Below are positions 1 through 12,700 of a stretch of DNA of 64,000 nucleotides, one piece after another. The translations under genes and the position numbers were made by a program. A model generated the notes under the pieces. That model ran no database searches and was not told where the DNA came from. It saw only the letters and a list, made by a program, of their open reading frames with translations. Numbering within the stretch: position 1 is the first letter of the stretch; the number at the start of each line of letters is the position of its first letter. Source of the DNA: Paroedura picta (taxonomy: Eukaryota; Chordata; Lepidosauria; Squamata; Gekkonidae); the NCBI RefSeq assembly GCF_049243985.1, contig NC_135373.1, positions 95,909,213-95,973,212 of the forward strand. Reading direction: 5' to 3'.

Positions 1-1673
1 GTACATTAACGACCAATGTTAGTGCCAACAAGCTGAAATCTCTCAAGTAGCAATGTGAAACTCTTTAAGATGTTTCGTCGGTTAATAAGAGAGTCATATA
101 ATTGCAGACATGCCGAGGGAGAACGGATAAGTAAATCCTCGAGGATTTTAAAACACCCTTAACATAACTACAAGTCTTAATATATGTGATGCTTTAAATA
201 TGAGTTTAATCTCATTAAAGAAAGTATTTTAAAGGATGAGCTGGACATGAACAATTGACAAAATCTTTTCCAGAAATTACTTTTGAGTAACATCTGAGGT
301 AATATCTCTGAGTTTATAATTTAAGAAGATCTAGGCTACATAGAGCTCTTCTGATCTTTATGCTTCAGACGTTATGAAATAAAAACTGCTCTGTGCAAAG
401 TATCTAAGCACCGCTTCATAGGCTCAGCGAAAGGTCTCATAATCAAATGTAATTCTTTAAACAGGTTGTACACACCAAGAAATAAGCGTGTCTTTAAAAT
501 AATAAAAGGTTGCTGATTCCAATATGGAAATCATGCAGACAAAATATAAGCGTCCTTTTTGCAAAACATCCCATTTCTCTTTGCAAGCCATAGTGATTTT
601 TTTGCTGTGGAGATGGCAGTACTGTTATGTAAGTAGTACATCAGATTCAATAGGCAAACTTGCTTTAAACCATCCAGAGAATTGATCCCCAACCAGCAAT
701 CAATTCACTTCTACAGATTTTAGTGGCAAGAAAAATAGAACATACTCCCAGGAATTTATTTAGTTCAGCATTTTTTTTCATCAGTGGCTTGTTGAATGCT
801 TCTGAAAGCTGAGATGCAGGGATAAAAGTAATGACCATTGAAAGTATACTGTAAGTGTGGAGGGTTCTATCTAGCTATCAAGGATGGCAGTTGACAGGCC
901 TACTTGTCAGGAACATCTAATCCTGTTTTTGAAAACCATTCCACAACTTAATTGTATGTTGCATAATGCTGGAATATTCTGTCGGCGAGATTAAATGTAA
1001 GCCATAGAAAAGTTCCCAGTGTTATTTTTAAAAAGTCATTTAATGTTGATATCAAGTAGCTGAGTGCATATGTGCACTGGCTGTATTATCTTTCACTTGC
1101 AGTATTAGAAGTCCTTCTGAAATTGCTTAGGAACTTCTTCCTTTTCTTTGCTGTGCCTGCTGAAATAGTTTCCACCCCACTTTCAGCCAACAACACTCTC
1201 CCTTGCCTCTAGTGAAGTACAAATGATGTGTAACATTTCCACAAATCTCTAATTCTGTTCAGTCTTGCATCTTCATTTGAGTAGGAAGTTGTTGAATCTT
1301 ATGGCCTTCAGTATAACTAGAGAGTTTTCTCTGGGCAGGGGACATTTTCACATGAAGGATAATAGCAAGTTTTCTAGTTCGTAACAAAAGAGTCACCATT
1401 CTTAACCACTTAAGTTGACTGTCTTAATTTAATGGGGGAACAGCTAATTTTTTCTTCCCCCAACTGCTTAAAAATTTGCTATCTTCTATAGCAGCTCAAC
1501 ATTCAAACTTCATCTTGATTTGTCATCATTGCCCCATTCTCTTGCTAGGGACTCAGTATGAAATGCTTTAAAAACCACCATCTTTCACTAAAACAACATC
1601 TGTTTCTAACTTCAGCTTTTTATTTTCTATCTTTCATTTTCTTTTTTTCTTTTTTTGTTGGTAAATCTCCCAG
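1..1673 (+). other. CNOT4: CNOT4 intron (3' part)
   Basis: No coding segment or recognisable repeat is visible here. The stretch ends in a long pyrimidine-rich tract and CAG at 1671-1673, which is the acceptor of the next CNOT4 exon. I infer that it is the intron before that exon. Confidence 0.7.
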
Positions 1674-1886
1674 ACAACAACAGTTCTGTAGAGAGTTTAA
1701 ATATGAAGGAATGGCAGGACGGGCTAAGGGCACTTCTACCGAACATTAACATCAACTTTGGTGGACTGCCCAATGCTACTTCCCCCTCCAACGCCAACCA
1801 CAGTGTACCAACGTCCAACACTGCCACCACCGACAGCCTGAATTGGGACAGCCCTGGCAGCTGGATGGACCCCGCAATCATCACAG
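1674..1886 (+). CDS. CNOT4: CNOT4 penultimate coding exon
   Basis: This exon encodes part of the C-terminal tail of CNOT4, the RING-type E3 ubiquitin ligase associated with the CCR4-NOT deadenylase complex. The translation carries the vertebrate CNOT4 signature WQDGLRALLPNININFGGLP followed by an Asn/Ser/Thr-rich stretch and the segment DSPGSWMDPAIITG. The acceptor is TCTCCCAG at 1666-1673 and the donor GTAACA begins at 1887. The exon opens with two bases of a split Asp codon and ends with one base of a split Gly codon, which the next exon completes in frame. The RING and RRM domains are encoded upstream, outside the window. The tail is low-complexity and probably disordered. The identification is from remembered family sequence and is very likely. 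Confidence 0.95.
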
Positions 1887-2531
1887 GTAACAATTTCTCA
1901 TTCAACTCCACTGACAACTATCAATTGGGTACTTGGCACAAATTGACGCCTTTTTGCAAAAAGCAACTCTATGCGGTGGTCTCTTCCAGCTTCCATCCAC
2001 CAAATTTTGAGAGGCCTGAGCATCTCATGAAGCCATCATGACTTAGTCACCCTCAACCTTTTTCTGTTGCATGCTCATCATCTTCCCCAGCACATTTTTA
2101 GGCTTAAGTAGTTGTACCAAACTGCATTGTAGTTCCCGAGGCACTAACACACGTTAGCTGGACTAGTTTCTGCATTAAAAAGGGACATACTCCACTTGTT
2201 TATAAAGCTCTCTTTATAAGGCTGTTTGTGTTTCTCTTGTAAAGGCTAAAGCCTGGTTTGGAAAGACAGGAGAGGGAAGAAAAGTACTACGGCATTTGGT
2301 AAAACGGAACTTGTGGATCTCTGTGGATGAATGGCTTGGCAAAAATTCTCAGTGGGGAAAATTCTTGCAAAATCAGCTTTTTGATGTATTGAAAACTTCT
2401 TTGAACAGGCACTTGTATCCAGTAATGTTTTCTTGCCATTTCAATCGGATGACTTAAGCTGAGCTACTTCATTTTGTGAAGCTTTTTCTGACTTAACTTT
2501 TTTCTCCCCCTATGTTTTCTTTTCTCCCTAG
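1887..2531 (+). other. CNOT4: CNOT4 last intron
   Basis: A 645 bp intron runs from GTAACA to TTTCTCCCTAG. The last 40 bases are strongly pyrimidine-rich. No repeat or other gene is seen in it. Confidence 0.9.
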
Positions 2532-2833
2532 GTATCCCAGCGTCCGCTGGAAACAGTTTAGAGTCCCTTCAAGACGACAATCCACCACACTGGCTAAAAT
2601 CTCTTCAGGCCCTCACAGAAATGGATGGCCCCAGTGCTGCCCCAACACAGACCCCCCACAATAACCCCTTCAGCACACAGATTCCTCTGCACAGAGCCAG
2701 TTGGAATCCCTATTCTCCTCCTTCAAACCCCAGCAGTTTCCATTCTCCTCCCCCAGGTTTTCAGACAGCTTTCAGACCCCCCAGTAAAACCCCCACAGAT
2801 CTACTACAGAGCTCAGCGCTGGATCGTCATTAG
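2532..2833 (+). CDS. CNOT4: CNOT4 terminal coding exon
   Basis: This exon encodes the extreme C terminus of CNOT4. It completes the split Gly codon from the previous exon and continues GIPASAGNSLESLQDDNPPH, then a Pro/Ser-rich tail ending SKTPTDLLQSSALDRH and a TAG stop at 2831-2833. Human CNOT4 isoforms with the long tail end almost identically, so the frame and stop are secure. CNOT4 acts in the cytoplasm and nucleus in mRNA decay and co-translational quality control. The tail has no catalytic motif. Nothing looks broken, and substitutions relative to mammals are scattered. It lies tail-to-tail with the SUSD3-like gene about 6.7 kb downstream. Confidence 0.96.
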
Positions 2834-3793
2834 GAAAAGAGTTAAAAACGTTAGAAATGCAGGAATTGCCCCACCCAGACTTCCCTCACCCACCCATGGT
2901 TCCCCCTCCATATCTTTCTTTCTGAGGAACCCAGTTCTTGATCAAACCTTGTCCCTGACAGCCCCCAAATGCAATGCAATCACAGGGTCATAACCATATC
3001 TCTTTGTGTTAAATTTCTGCTGAACCAATGTTTAAAACACTCTGTTTAAGAACTGTTTCTTTAAACATGCTAAGAAAAAAAGAAAGAGAGAAATCAAAAG
3101 TACAGCCTTGGTACATAAAAAGAGAATATTACTTTCATAAATCTTTTGCACTTAATTATTTTAGCCTAGCAACAAATGTCAAGTCTACAGTAGGGGAAAA
3201 CATAGTGTAAAATCAAAATCAATGCAGGAATGTAAAGCAATTTAATTTAAGCAAGAGATTCAGGATATGGAAAGAAGCAGTGGCCTAGCATTTATTTTGC
3301 ATTCTGTGTGTCAATAAACAGGGAAATAGCTTCTTTTTTTCCTTTTATTTTGGAAGAGTGGAGCGATATTGTCAGGTTTGTCATGAAGTGGGTTGAAGGA
3401 CAATTTGCCTGTAGAAATAACTGAGATGTTACTAAGAAGTGGTTTAACAAAGGGGGATTTTAAAAATTTTTGGCTTTAGATTTCAAGTAAATGTAACGTT
3501 TTAAAATATTCACAAATCTAATAATACCTAGCATTATACATAATATAATTATAAGCAGCTAAAACACGAGTGATATTTACTTCAGTCTTTCTGTCTCCTC
3601 GTCAGTCTCTCTTTCTTTTTTTTAAATTCACCTGATTTAAGGCACTCTGGGATAGCACTGCATTGGGGCCACACGATCACCATCTGGAGCGCAACCTTTG
3701 ACGACCTCTGCCTGCAGCTTTTACTTAACCTTGTAGTTTCTGGACGTTTGTGCAGTATTGAAAGACAGGAAAAAAGAAACAGATTTAAATAAA
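2834..3793 (+). other. CNOT4: Probable CNOT4 3' UTR
   Basis: The sequence after the stop is non-coding and AT-rich, with no repeat that I recognise. Candidate poly(A) signals AATAAA occur at 3313-3318 and 3788-3793. The transcript end is not determined and the UTR could extend further. Confidence 0.5.
3313..3318 (+). promoter_or_regulatory. Candidate poly(A) signal for CNOT4
   Basis: This is an AATAAA hexamer about 480 bp after the CNOT4 stop codon, followed by a T-rich stretch at 3331-3350. A second AATAAA lies at 3788. Neither is proven to be used. Confidence 0.3.
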
Positions 3794-4230
3794 CATGGTT
3801 ATAACCTGACGCTAAAACTAAAAAACAAACAAACAAGGAAATGTACCTCTTTCTTCAGAATAAAAACTAAAATCTAAAATAAAACAAAACTTGATGACAT
3901 CTTTTGGCGAGTATTCCTTTTTTTGGTTTTCATATTTTTGTTTTATCAGGACCTGTGACGATGCAGTTGATGGTAAACTTGAAGCTTTCAGTGTGTATTG
4001 TAAGGGACCATTGGTCTCTGCACCCTGCTTCCAGCATGAACCTTTCTATCCCACGTGTCATTTGGTCTGCCTTTAATTTTTTTTTTCCTGACAGCACTCT
4101 GTCCTGAATTTTACACTGTTTTTAAACTGAGAAATCCTTCTGAAGCAGATAATATGGTTTGGAGTTCATACCCTAGGGGGCATACTAGATTGTAGTCCAT
4201 GTTCTGTAAATATATCACAATATTTTGCTG
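3794..4230. other. Intergenic, no feature seen
   Basis: AT-rich single-copy-looking DNA between CNOT4 and a SINE. The short open frames here are not convincing. It could still belong to a longer CNOT4 3' UTR. Confidence 0.5.
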
Positions 4231-4475
4231 TTTGAAGCTCTGCCCATGAGGCTGGGAGTTCAATCCCAGCAGCCAGCTCAAGGTTGACTCAACCTTCCAT
4301 CCTTCCGAGGTCGGTAAAATGAGTACCCAGCTTGCTTGCTGGGGGGTAAATGGTAATGACTGGGGAAGGCACTGGCAAACCACCCCATATTGAGTCTGCC
4401 ATGAAAACGCTAGAGGCCTTCACCCCAAGGGTCAGACATGCCCCGGTGCTTGCACCGGGGATACCTTTACCTTTT
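4231..4475 (+). mobile_element. tRNA-derived SINE, family B, 5' truncated
   Basis: A B-box-like stretch (GGCTGGGAGTTCAATCCC) is followed by the body that also appears at 11517-11790 and 17139-17422: a CTCAAGGTTGACTCA segment, then GGCACTGGCAAACCACCCC, ending GGGGATACCTTTACCTTTT. The tRNA A-box half is missing in this copy. The family name is not certain. Confidence 0.8.
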
Positions 4476-7400
4476 ATTCAAAAGGTTAGATTCAGCCTAA
4501 ATTTTCCATCAGTGGAATGGAATTTACCTGCCTCCCCTCTCTGACTGCAGCCCTCAGTCTCCATGAAATGCTGCTTGTGGGGAATAGGGGACTCTGAAAA
4601 TGAATGGAATCATGGCATGAAGGTGGTCTGCAGGGAGGAGGGAACAGTGGAATCTGCTAATTTAGACTGGATCCTGCTCATATCTTATTGATCTCTAGTT
4701 ACTGCGGAGCCATTCACATGCATCTACTCAGGTACTTAATGTTTATTCTTCACAGCTATGATGTCAAGGTTCAGTTCTGTCTTAAATTTTTGCCATGTAA
4801 CCAGTTTGGGGGCATGTTCTTCAACCTAAGCAGAATAAACTAGAGGCTCATTTTAATGTCTGAAAGAAACCTGTTTAATACCATGTGCATTCAAAAAGGC
4901 TAGATTAGAATGCCCATGATACTAAGCAGGTATCTACCAGACATTTAAAAAAAATCTCATTGGAAGTAAAAAAAATACCTAGCTTGTGTAATAAGATTGC
5001 TTCCCCCCCTCCCCCTGATGGGGGGATTGTTTCAACATGGTTTAGTCTCATTCTTAATTAATGATTGACCTTGTATCTTTGCATCCCTGGACATTCCTTT
5101 TGCCTTTCAATGTTCAAGTGACTTGAAGAGCAAGCTGTGGTGTGTAGAGGCAAGTGAAAAGTGTATATCATACAGATACAGCCTTGAACTTTCTGTGGTT
5201 ATATTCTGGGGACCTGTATCTTTTCATTGGGGAGGAAGGAATGGAGGATGTTGGCGTGAGGCACCTAATAAGTCTGGATTTTGCTGCCTTGCTCTGATTT
5301 CTTGCTTCTGTGGTGCCCTGCATATTACTCCAGAAGTGATGCTATAGTAATGCAAACTGGAAGCTTGTAAGAGCTATAGGATAGAAATTAGGGTGAAGGG
5401 TTAAATTGCCAACTATTAGTAAGATTTTGAACTATGGTAAATATTCAGAAGGTTAACAAACCTCTAACAGCTTTCATTAAATTGAAAAAATATATGGCAA
5501 AGTTTAATTACATTGTAGGCTGACCCAATGAAGTCAGAACTTTTGTGCTTTTAGAGAAAATGTTTTTTATCACTTTGACAAATCGGGCATCTTCAAAGTT
5601 TTGCTTCTAATATAGTTCTCACAGTTTAAGAGATGTAACCATTGAGTTTTTTCCCTTAGCAATTGTTCTTGAATAAGTATTTTAGTTGCTTCTTATGTCT
5701 TGGTGTATTTACAATAATGACAAAGGTTGGGAACTCAGCTATGGTTGCAATCTGAGTTCAGCCTTGACCTCAACTAAGTTACTGTCTCCCGGCGTGGGGT
5801 GGTACTGCCGAGAGTGTATGCTGATTGTTTTGTTTTGTTCGTTTTGAATACCTGGGTATATTCTTAATGGTGGGACTTCCTAAACACGGTAAGTTTACTT
5901 TCTGTAGTCCCTGCGCCATGCCCAAAAGTGTTCCTGAGACCAAGGGCCTTAGGAAGGGTGTAGAATGCGGCACCAGGCCCTGCAGCAGAAAGCAGAAGGT
6001 GGCAAACTTTGGAGAGCCTTCTTCCACTTGCACAAGAACAACTTCTGAGTCAGACCACAAGGAAAAGGTTAAGTGTGTTTTATGTAAACCACACAGAACC
6101 GAACAGAAGGGCGGTATAAAAATATAAATAAATAAAATAAGTAATGGTATTGAAGCTGCTGCAAAGTCAAGGAATTACACAGTAGAACTAAGTTTTGTTT
6201 ACCACAGCTGGAAAAGTTTTAAGCATTGTACTGAAATTTAAGAGTGAACGTTGTCCTGAATTTTTGAAATCATGGAAAACAGAAAACAGAAATGCTGGGG
6301 GAAATATGTTTTTAAAAACATCAAATGCATAATGCATAACTTCAATTGTACTTCAGCATATTCATGGAGATGTAGAAGTGTAAATGATGTAGTTTCATTC
6401 AAACAAAATTACTATTATTCCCAGTACTGGAGCCAGGGTGCCTTACTGCCCCAGTCTTACTTAAGTTGGGTGCACATAATGTTTGCTAGCCAGAAAATGT
6501 GCTGGTGGATTAAAAATACAGACGCAAACATGGTATGCAAAATATTCTTTATTTGTCATTAGAAACAATATGCAGTCAAAGCACTAAGGGCTATGCTACA
6601 AATTTGAAAACTGAGCTACAGTTGAAAAAAAACTGATCTTTCCAGTAGTGAATTGTATTTTACAGTATATTCTATATAAATAATGTATGAAATTAGGCAT
6701 ATTTAGGTATCCTAAGCAGAGTTACATCCTTCTGAGCCCATGGACTTGAATAGACTTGGTGTTCTGCTTAGGATGGTAGTATAAATACACTATATGCCTG
6801 CAGAATACACAGAATTCATTATATGATCCTGTTCATGATTTCACAGAGACTAAAACTTTACCCTAAGATGCATTTCAATTGTTCAAAGAGACAGAGCTTT
6901 GTATAGGAGCTCTTTTTACCACCACCATCCACAATTTCCCATTTTTCTATTGGAAAAATTGCAGGGGAGGCCTATCTTGGGAGGAGAGACTGATAAATAC
7001 CTGGATTTCTTTCCTACATTCTCATCTCTAGTGCAGATAAGGGAACAGAAAGTGCAATCACAAATAAACCTAGTTATGCTTTTGAGTCTTGGAGCCAGTG
7101 CAGATGTTATTCTAGCTAGCTTCCTAGAGTAGCTGCTGCAATCTTCCATGAGGCCTCCCCTAAGAAGTCTAGTGGCTGTAGGAACAGACATGAGCCTGCT
7201 CTATCAGTTGTTTCCAGAGACTGGACAGCTACCGCCACAGCTGCATTACTTCTTGTTAGTGACAGTCATTGAACTGTGTACATTTATTATGCAACTCAAA
7301 ATGCAAGGTAGAGAAATGTTTAGTAGGAGTCCAGTTTTCTACTAAAATCTGTTGTCAGCACAAGTGCATTTGTAATCTAAGAATACTAGTATTTACTACT

Positions 7401-8199
7401 GCAATTGCTTTTAATAGAGAGACTATAGTATTTGATAATTTATTTAAAATATATGTATGCTTGCCTTTCTCCTAAGCATAGCAGGGGCAATAATCTTTAA
7501 TCTTTAATTCAAAATGTATATTATTAGATCCATGCTTTACAGAAAAATTCTTATCCATTCAGTTGGAAAACAAATTTTAATATGTTTGCTCTGCATACTT
7601 GGAAGCTCCTCTTTCTTCTGCTTTTTTCTGTCTTCTAAATGTCGGATATGTGTGACCTTCTGATTGCAATCAATAGCTTTATCTTTTTAAAGGATTTATT
7701 ACTAACCAGCCAGTTCTGCTGTTTCAATACTCCAGCCCCTCCCAAGCAAATTTTTACACCTGGATCGTAATATGGCAATAGGTGAATGGTCTGTGGATTC
7801 CTAAGTGTTGGTCTTTAACCAGTCACGATGATTCCACATGTTACTTCCAATAAGTTGATTGGAATGAGTTGGTCTGTAGTCTCAGCAATTGAAAGTAACA
7901 GGATAAGCATGGCTTTTGTTGATCTAACAACAGAAAAACATGAATGTTGCATCTAGGAAAACTAAAATGCAAATATTCTAAACAGCTGTACTGGTAAAAG
8001 TTAATCATTGTATAGATGACTCCCAACTCATGAAAAGAAAAATTCCACATGGTGTAATTCTGTCATGTTTGGATTGGCCTGCTATTGAGGTACTTGCGAC
8101 TTTGTGTAGTTACATGTTCAGTCCTGTCTGCCAGTCAGAATTACCTGGACTAGCTATACTAAATCACAGCTGAAGTGCATCATGAGCAAGTTGATCAGT
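4476..8199. other. Intergenic between CNOT4 and SUSD3-like
   Basis: No gene is supported in this AT-rich stretch. At 6108-6140 a GGGCGGTATAAAAATATAAATAAATAA-type run looks like the 3' terminus of an L2-like LINE in + orientation. The preceding open frame (5825-6127) has no recognisable relative. Confidence 0.5.
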
Positions 8200-8465
8200 G
8201 AGGGTCTAGGACTGCCAAATCTAGGCTAGAGAAGTCTTGGACATTTTGGGGTGGAGCCTTGGGAGGGCAGGGTTTAGAGAAGGGAGAGACCTCAAAAGGG
8301 TTTAATGCCATAGAGTCCACTGTCCAAAGCAGCCATCTTCTCCAGGAGGATGCAACTGGAGGCAACAGCAAGGAGTGCTGCCTGCTGAATCCTGGCCTCT
8401 CAAGCTTGCCGTTGCTTGGTTGCAGCAGAAACACTCCACATCAAGTTGAGACTACAGCCCAGAAC
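8200..8465 (+). repeat. ~200 bp dispersed repeat, degenerate copy
   Basis: It shares the motifs GGTGGAGCCTTGGGAGGGCAGG, ATGCCATAGAGTCCA and CAAAGCAGCCATCTTCTCCAGG with a family found at least ten times in this window. Both ends are eroded. Confidence 0.7.
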
Positions 8466-9554
8466 AATCCATGCAAGGGAAGTACATACTAAAACCCAAT
8501 TTTTCCTGTAAAGTTCTATTGCTACATACAGAAGTGTGTGTTATCACACATTCTTCAATGTATTTTTGTCCTGAACAAGTTATCTGTATCATATTTCAGA
8601 TAATGCTGTTCTGTTGCCAGCTATATATTTGATATCAGCCATGTGCCCCTCAGATTTTCAGCACAGATTATTGTGGGCAGTTCATGCTGAATGGACGTTG
8701 CATGACAATGATGTGGGCATGTGCGTGTTTATGATTAGCCATGTGACATCTCTGATTCCAAAGTGGCCACTTTCACTGCTTGTTCAAGAACTGGGATCCT
8801 TCACATCTTCAGTAATAAGCAGAAGGCAAATCTGGGGGGAGAGTGGGGCAATAGGGTTTCATGGCCAAGGGAATGTCTCCTTGTTTCTGAGGCAAGTGAA
8901 CAAACATGGAAGCAGATGGGGCTATGCCCGGCTTCAAAACAACCTGTGGGAAGATGTGGATCTCGGAGCATAAGGACTGCAGAGCCCCTTTCTGTAGATT
9001 TTCTTGACTCCTGTTATAAACAGAGCACATAAGCGATAGTAAGACACACAATTAGACTTACGCAAGTCTACTCAGTTAAAGCATTTCTTGAGCTGTGCCT
9101 TATTCTAAACATTAACTACTTGAGGTGCTCAAAGAGGTGGTGCCTCGGATAGTGCCAAGCCCCCAGAACAACGCTGTGACAGCTACGCTGACTGCTGTAC
9201 ATTAGCAGTTGTGAACTGCATTCTCCTAAGACAGTGCCCTCGGGCCTCTCTGTCAGCTGCATCACAACATGGCCCACATGTAGCAAATGGGCCTAATGAT
9301 ACAAATGGTGAAATGAAAGCATCTCAGACCTTCCATTATCTGGTTTGAGGATAATAGCTTGAAACAGAGGCTGGATTTTTCCAGTAGGTGGGCATATGGG
9401 GACCCGTGGGGTGAGCATTAGGCCCTGCTTGGGGCGTGGGGAAACGAAGCAGATACTCAGAGAATGAGAAGAAGAGTTTAGTGGGCAAAGGAGATGTGTG
9501 TGTGTGTGCAATAATCAGTTAGATTATGACCACTTTTGGCCTATGTGTTATGCT

Positions 9555-9795
9555 TTACAAATATGCCTTAGTTTGCGTGGGAAGCAATGTCGGTAGCAAG
9601 CTGGCCCAGTACCTTTGAAATCCCTGGTTGCTGCATCCTGCCAGTGCCCCAGGATATACACAGCTATAGAGGGCCGAGGTACGATAGTGAAGCCTGCGAT
9701 TGTGTTTCAGTTTTCCATAGTGACTCCTTTGCTCCCCCAATTCCCGCTTAGCAGAGCTGGCTCTTCCAGCCTTAAATGTTCTCCTTTGCTGTTGC
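9555..9795 (-). CDS. SUSD3-like exon 4 (cytoplasmic tail, stop)
   Basis: The acceptor TTGTTTTTCAG ends at 9796. One base completes the Gly codon left by exon 3, and the frame then reads QQQRRTFKAGRASSAKRELG onward for 78 more codons to TAA at 9557-9555. The tail is Arg/Lys- and Ser-rich with several Tyr residues (HYGKL, HYRTS). An internal GTACTG about 180 bases in could act as a donor, so the C-terminal ~25 residues are less certain. The support is phase agreement, frame length and splice signals, not direct homology of the tail. Confidence 0.65.
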
Positions 9796-12700
9796 CTGAA
9801 AAACAAGGAAATTTGCAATGTGCTGTGATTGTATTCTATCTCGTTAGAATGCGATAAAATTTGCTGACTAAATTTCGGGAGTAATTTTTTACCTGCACAT
9901 TTACCCATTAAGAAATTTATGGTGGTGTCCATTCTGGGTATGTAGTATGCCTTGTTATTCCAAACCTGAGGGGTCTTTATGACCTCTCTACAATACAGTC
10001 AGTTTACTGGTAAGGCCAGTTATGCTCTGTCACGATGTCACCAAGTGTGATTGTTTGCCCCCCCAAATGACAGTCATGCTCTCTGCGGTATATATGTGTG
10101 CATATGGAAAATGTGAAGCCTCAGTGCCACGAGCTGGAACTAGGAAGATGTGTCTGAAATGGCAGATGGCAGATGTGTTAGCAATAAAAAAGAAACCATT
10201 TTTTTAGGAATGTCACTGATGGTGTTAGCACTGGTTGCCTTCAAAGCATTACATGTAAAGGCACATGGGAAGCCCGGTATCTTACAGCCTGCGAGTATTT
10301 ACACCGTTTCTACCTCCCTGAATTTCTTTATTTGTCATTCTTATTTTTCCTCACCTCCCCCAGTCCTCTCAACAGCCTTCTATGACTGGTGGGGCAGATT
10401 GGGGAATTTGAAACCTCCTCTCTGCCTAGTATTTCAGCCTCTGGACAAGGCTGGCTCTCACTTTTAAATTCCCCATGCATTTGAAATGTGCCATTTCTAG
10501 GGATTTTGGGACTATGGGGGGAAATTATAGGGTTTCTTTCAGGGAAAGAAAATAATGTTGAGGGAAATCACAATATTCAATATTTATAATAGATACAATT
10601 TATGTTGCTAAAACAGTAAAATAACATTATGTTAGTTAAGAAGAACTGGTGAGGGAGGTAATACCCTGCTTTTCACTGCCTAAAGGCATCTCAGACCAGT
10701 TTCTAATTGCCTCCCCTTCCTCTCCCCATAACAGATATCCTGTGTGGTAGGTGGGGCTGAGAGACCTCTGACAGAACTGCTCTGTGAGAACAGCTCTAAC
10801 AGGACTGAGACTAGGTTCAGCTGGGTTCAACATGTAGAGGAGTGCAGAATCAAACCCAGCTCACTAGATTAGAAGCTATTGCCCTTAACCATTACACCAT
10901 GCTGGCTTTCAATAAGAAAGCTTATTATTTAAATGAATCAATTGCATGGGGTTACAGTATTTGGATATCCAGTGAACCTTAAACTCTTCTGTAGTGTCAC
11001 AAAATTCAGTCATGCTTAAACATGAGTTAAAATCTTATTTTGAAAAATAATTAGTTGTAAAAGAGGAAATACTTAATTGGAGTCACTGTTCCTCAACATC
11101 CCCCTTCCCCAGCTCGGCTGGAGGTTGGCTTCAAATTTTTCCATTTTTATTCGAGGCCTTCACCTCTCCAGCCATGAGAAAACAGTGTTACAAATCATTG
11201 CTTTGGTATGGTTAGTGACTTTTGTAAGTTTGTCAGTGTAGGAAAGCTCTCAAAGTGGTGTGTGTAGCTCTAACTTACCTTTTCTGGAATGGTACTGACT
11301 TCACTTTCATCTCTGAGCCCATTGCCTGCAGGGGGCAGCATTTGTTTAGCTATTTCTTCAGGAAATTGTGTATAGAAGAAATGTTCTGAGTAAAAAGCAC
11401 TACAATAATAAAGTATTACCCTCAGCAAATTGGGTGTTATCCCCCTATGGCTATAGGCACTGTGAACAACTTACGAAGTGGTCTAGAGGTCTAACAACTG
11501 TGCAGTGAAAAGTAAGTAAAGGTAAAGGTATCCCCTGTGCAAGCACCGAGTCATGTCTGACCCCTGGGGTGACGCCCTCCAGCGTTTTCATGGCAGACTC
11601 AATACGGGGTGGTTTGCCAGTGCCTTCCCCAGTCATGACCGTTTACCCCCCAGCAAGCTGGGTACTCATTTTACCGACCTCGGAAGGATGGAAGGCTGAG
11701 TCAACCTTGAGCCGGCTGCTGGGATCGAACTCCCAACCTCATGGGCATAGCTTTCAGACGGATGCCTTACCACTCTGCGCCACAAGAGGTAAGTAGTAGT
11801 AATTTTTCTGCAGTAGGGAAAAGGTTAAGCATTTGAGTGTATATTTTTGGGAGGGGTGTCTGTGTATGGTTGGATTCTACAAACTATGAGTACCTTTGTG
11901 CTTACAAAAAATAGATTGTCCCCGCTCTCATCCCCCATGGCTCCCCAAAATCCTTATCTGCTGAGTTTCTTCCCTAGTGGAAGAGGAGCAGCTTCCAAAT
12001 TCCCCCTCCTTGCTTCAGTGCCTCTGACCATTAGCTTCTTGGCTGTCATACAGGACTGCTGAGACAAGGGGAAGGCTGAGAAGATCTCCATGACTTTGGC
12101 TCTGTGTACGTGTGTGTGAACTGTATTTCTGTAATTGAAAACATACTTGGTACAATACCACTTTGAAACTGCAAACTGTACCAAATAGTCATAGCCTATA
12201 AATAAACTATTGAAAAAACAGAATAGCAAAAATAATGGAATCTGTTTACCAGCAGAGGGTAATTGCATCTGACACATTGTAATCCCGTGAGCATAAATGT
12301 TTGAAGAAATATTTGGTGACAACCTGTTTGAATACCCATTTCACTGAACTATGCTGGATTAATCAGCAACTTCCAGGATTCCTAAAATGGGAACAACTAT
12401 AGATAAGTGTGTCTAGATCCAGGCGAGGCCCTGCCCTCTCCTTTTCCTGGGTCCAGAAGTTAAATAGGTATGGATCTGAGCCCCTAATAGCTGTGAACAA
12501 GCTGACAATCCCAGCTACTAAGAGGGGACTGAAATACTAGGTCAGTTTGCTGTTGGATTCCTGACACGCCTCTCTCATGGCAGCTCCTGACACAAATGAT
12601 TCACTTCCTTCAAGAGGTCAAAGGTTACAAGTAGCCTTGCTGGTCCCCAGACAAATTCCAAAAACCCTTATTCTTATTAACAGGCAAGCCAGTCCTAGCT

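Noticed and set aside
5825-6127. 100-codon open frame with Cys and basic residues
   Set aside because: It ends in an L2-like 3' terminus and AT-rich tail and shows no domain. It is more likely retroelement-derived or chance.
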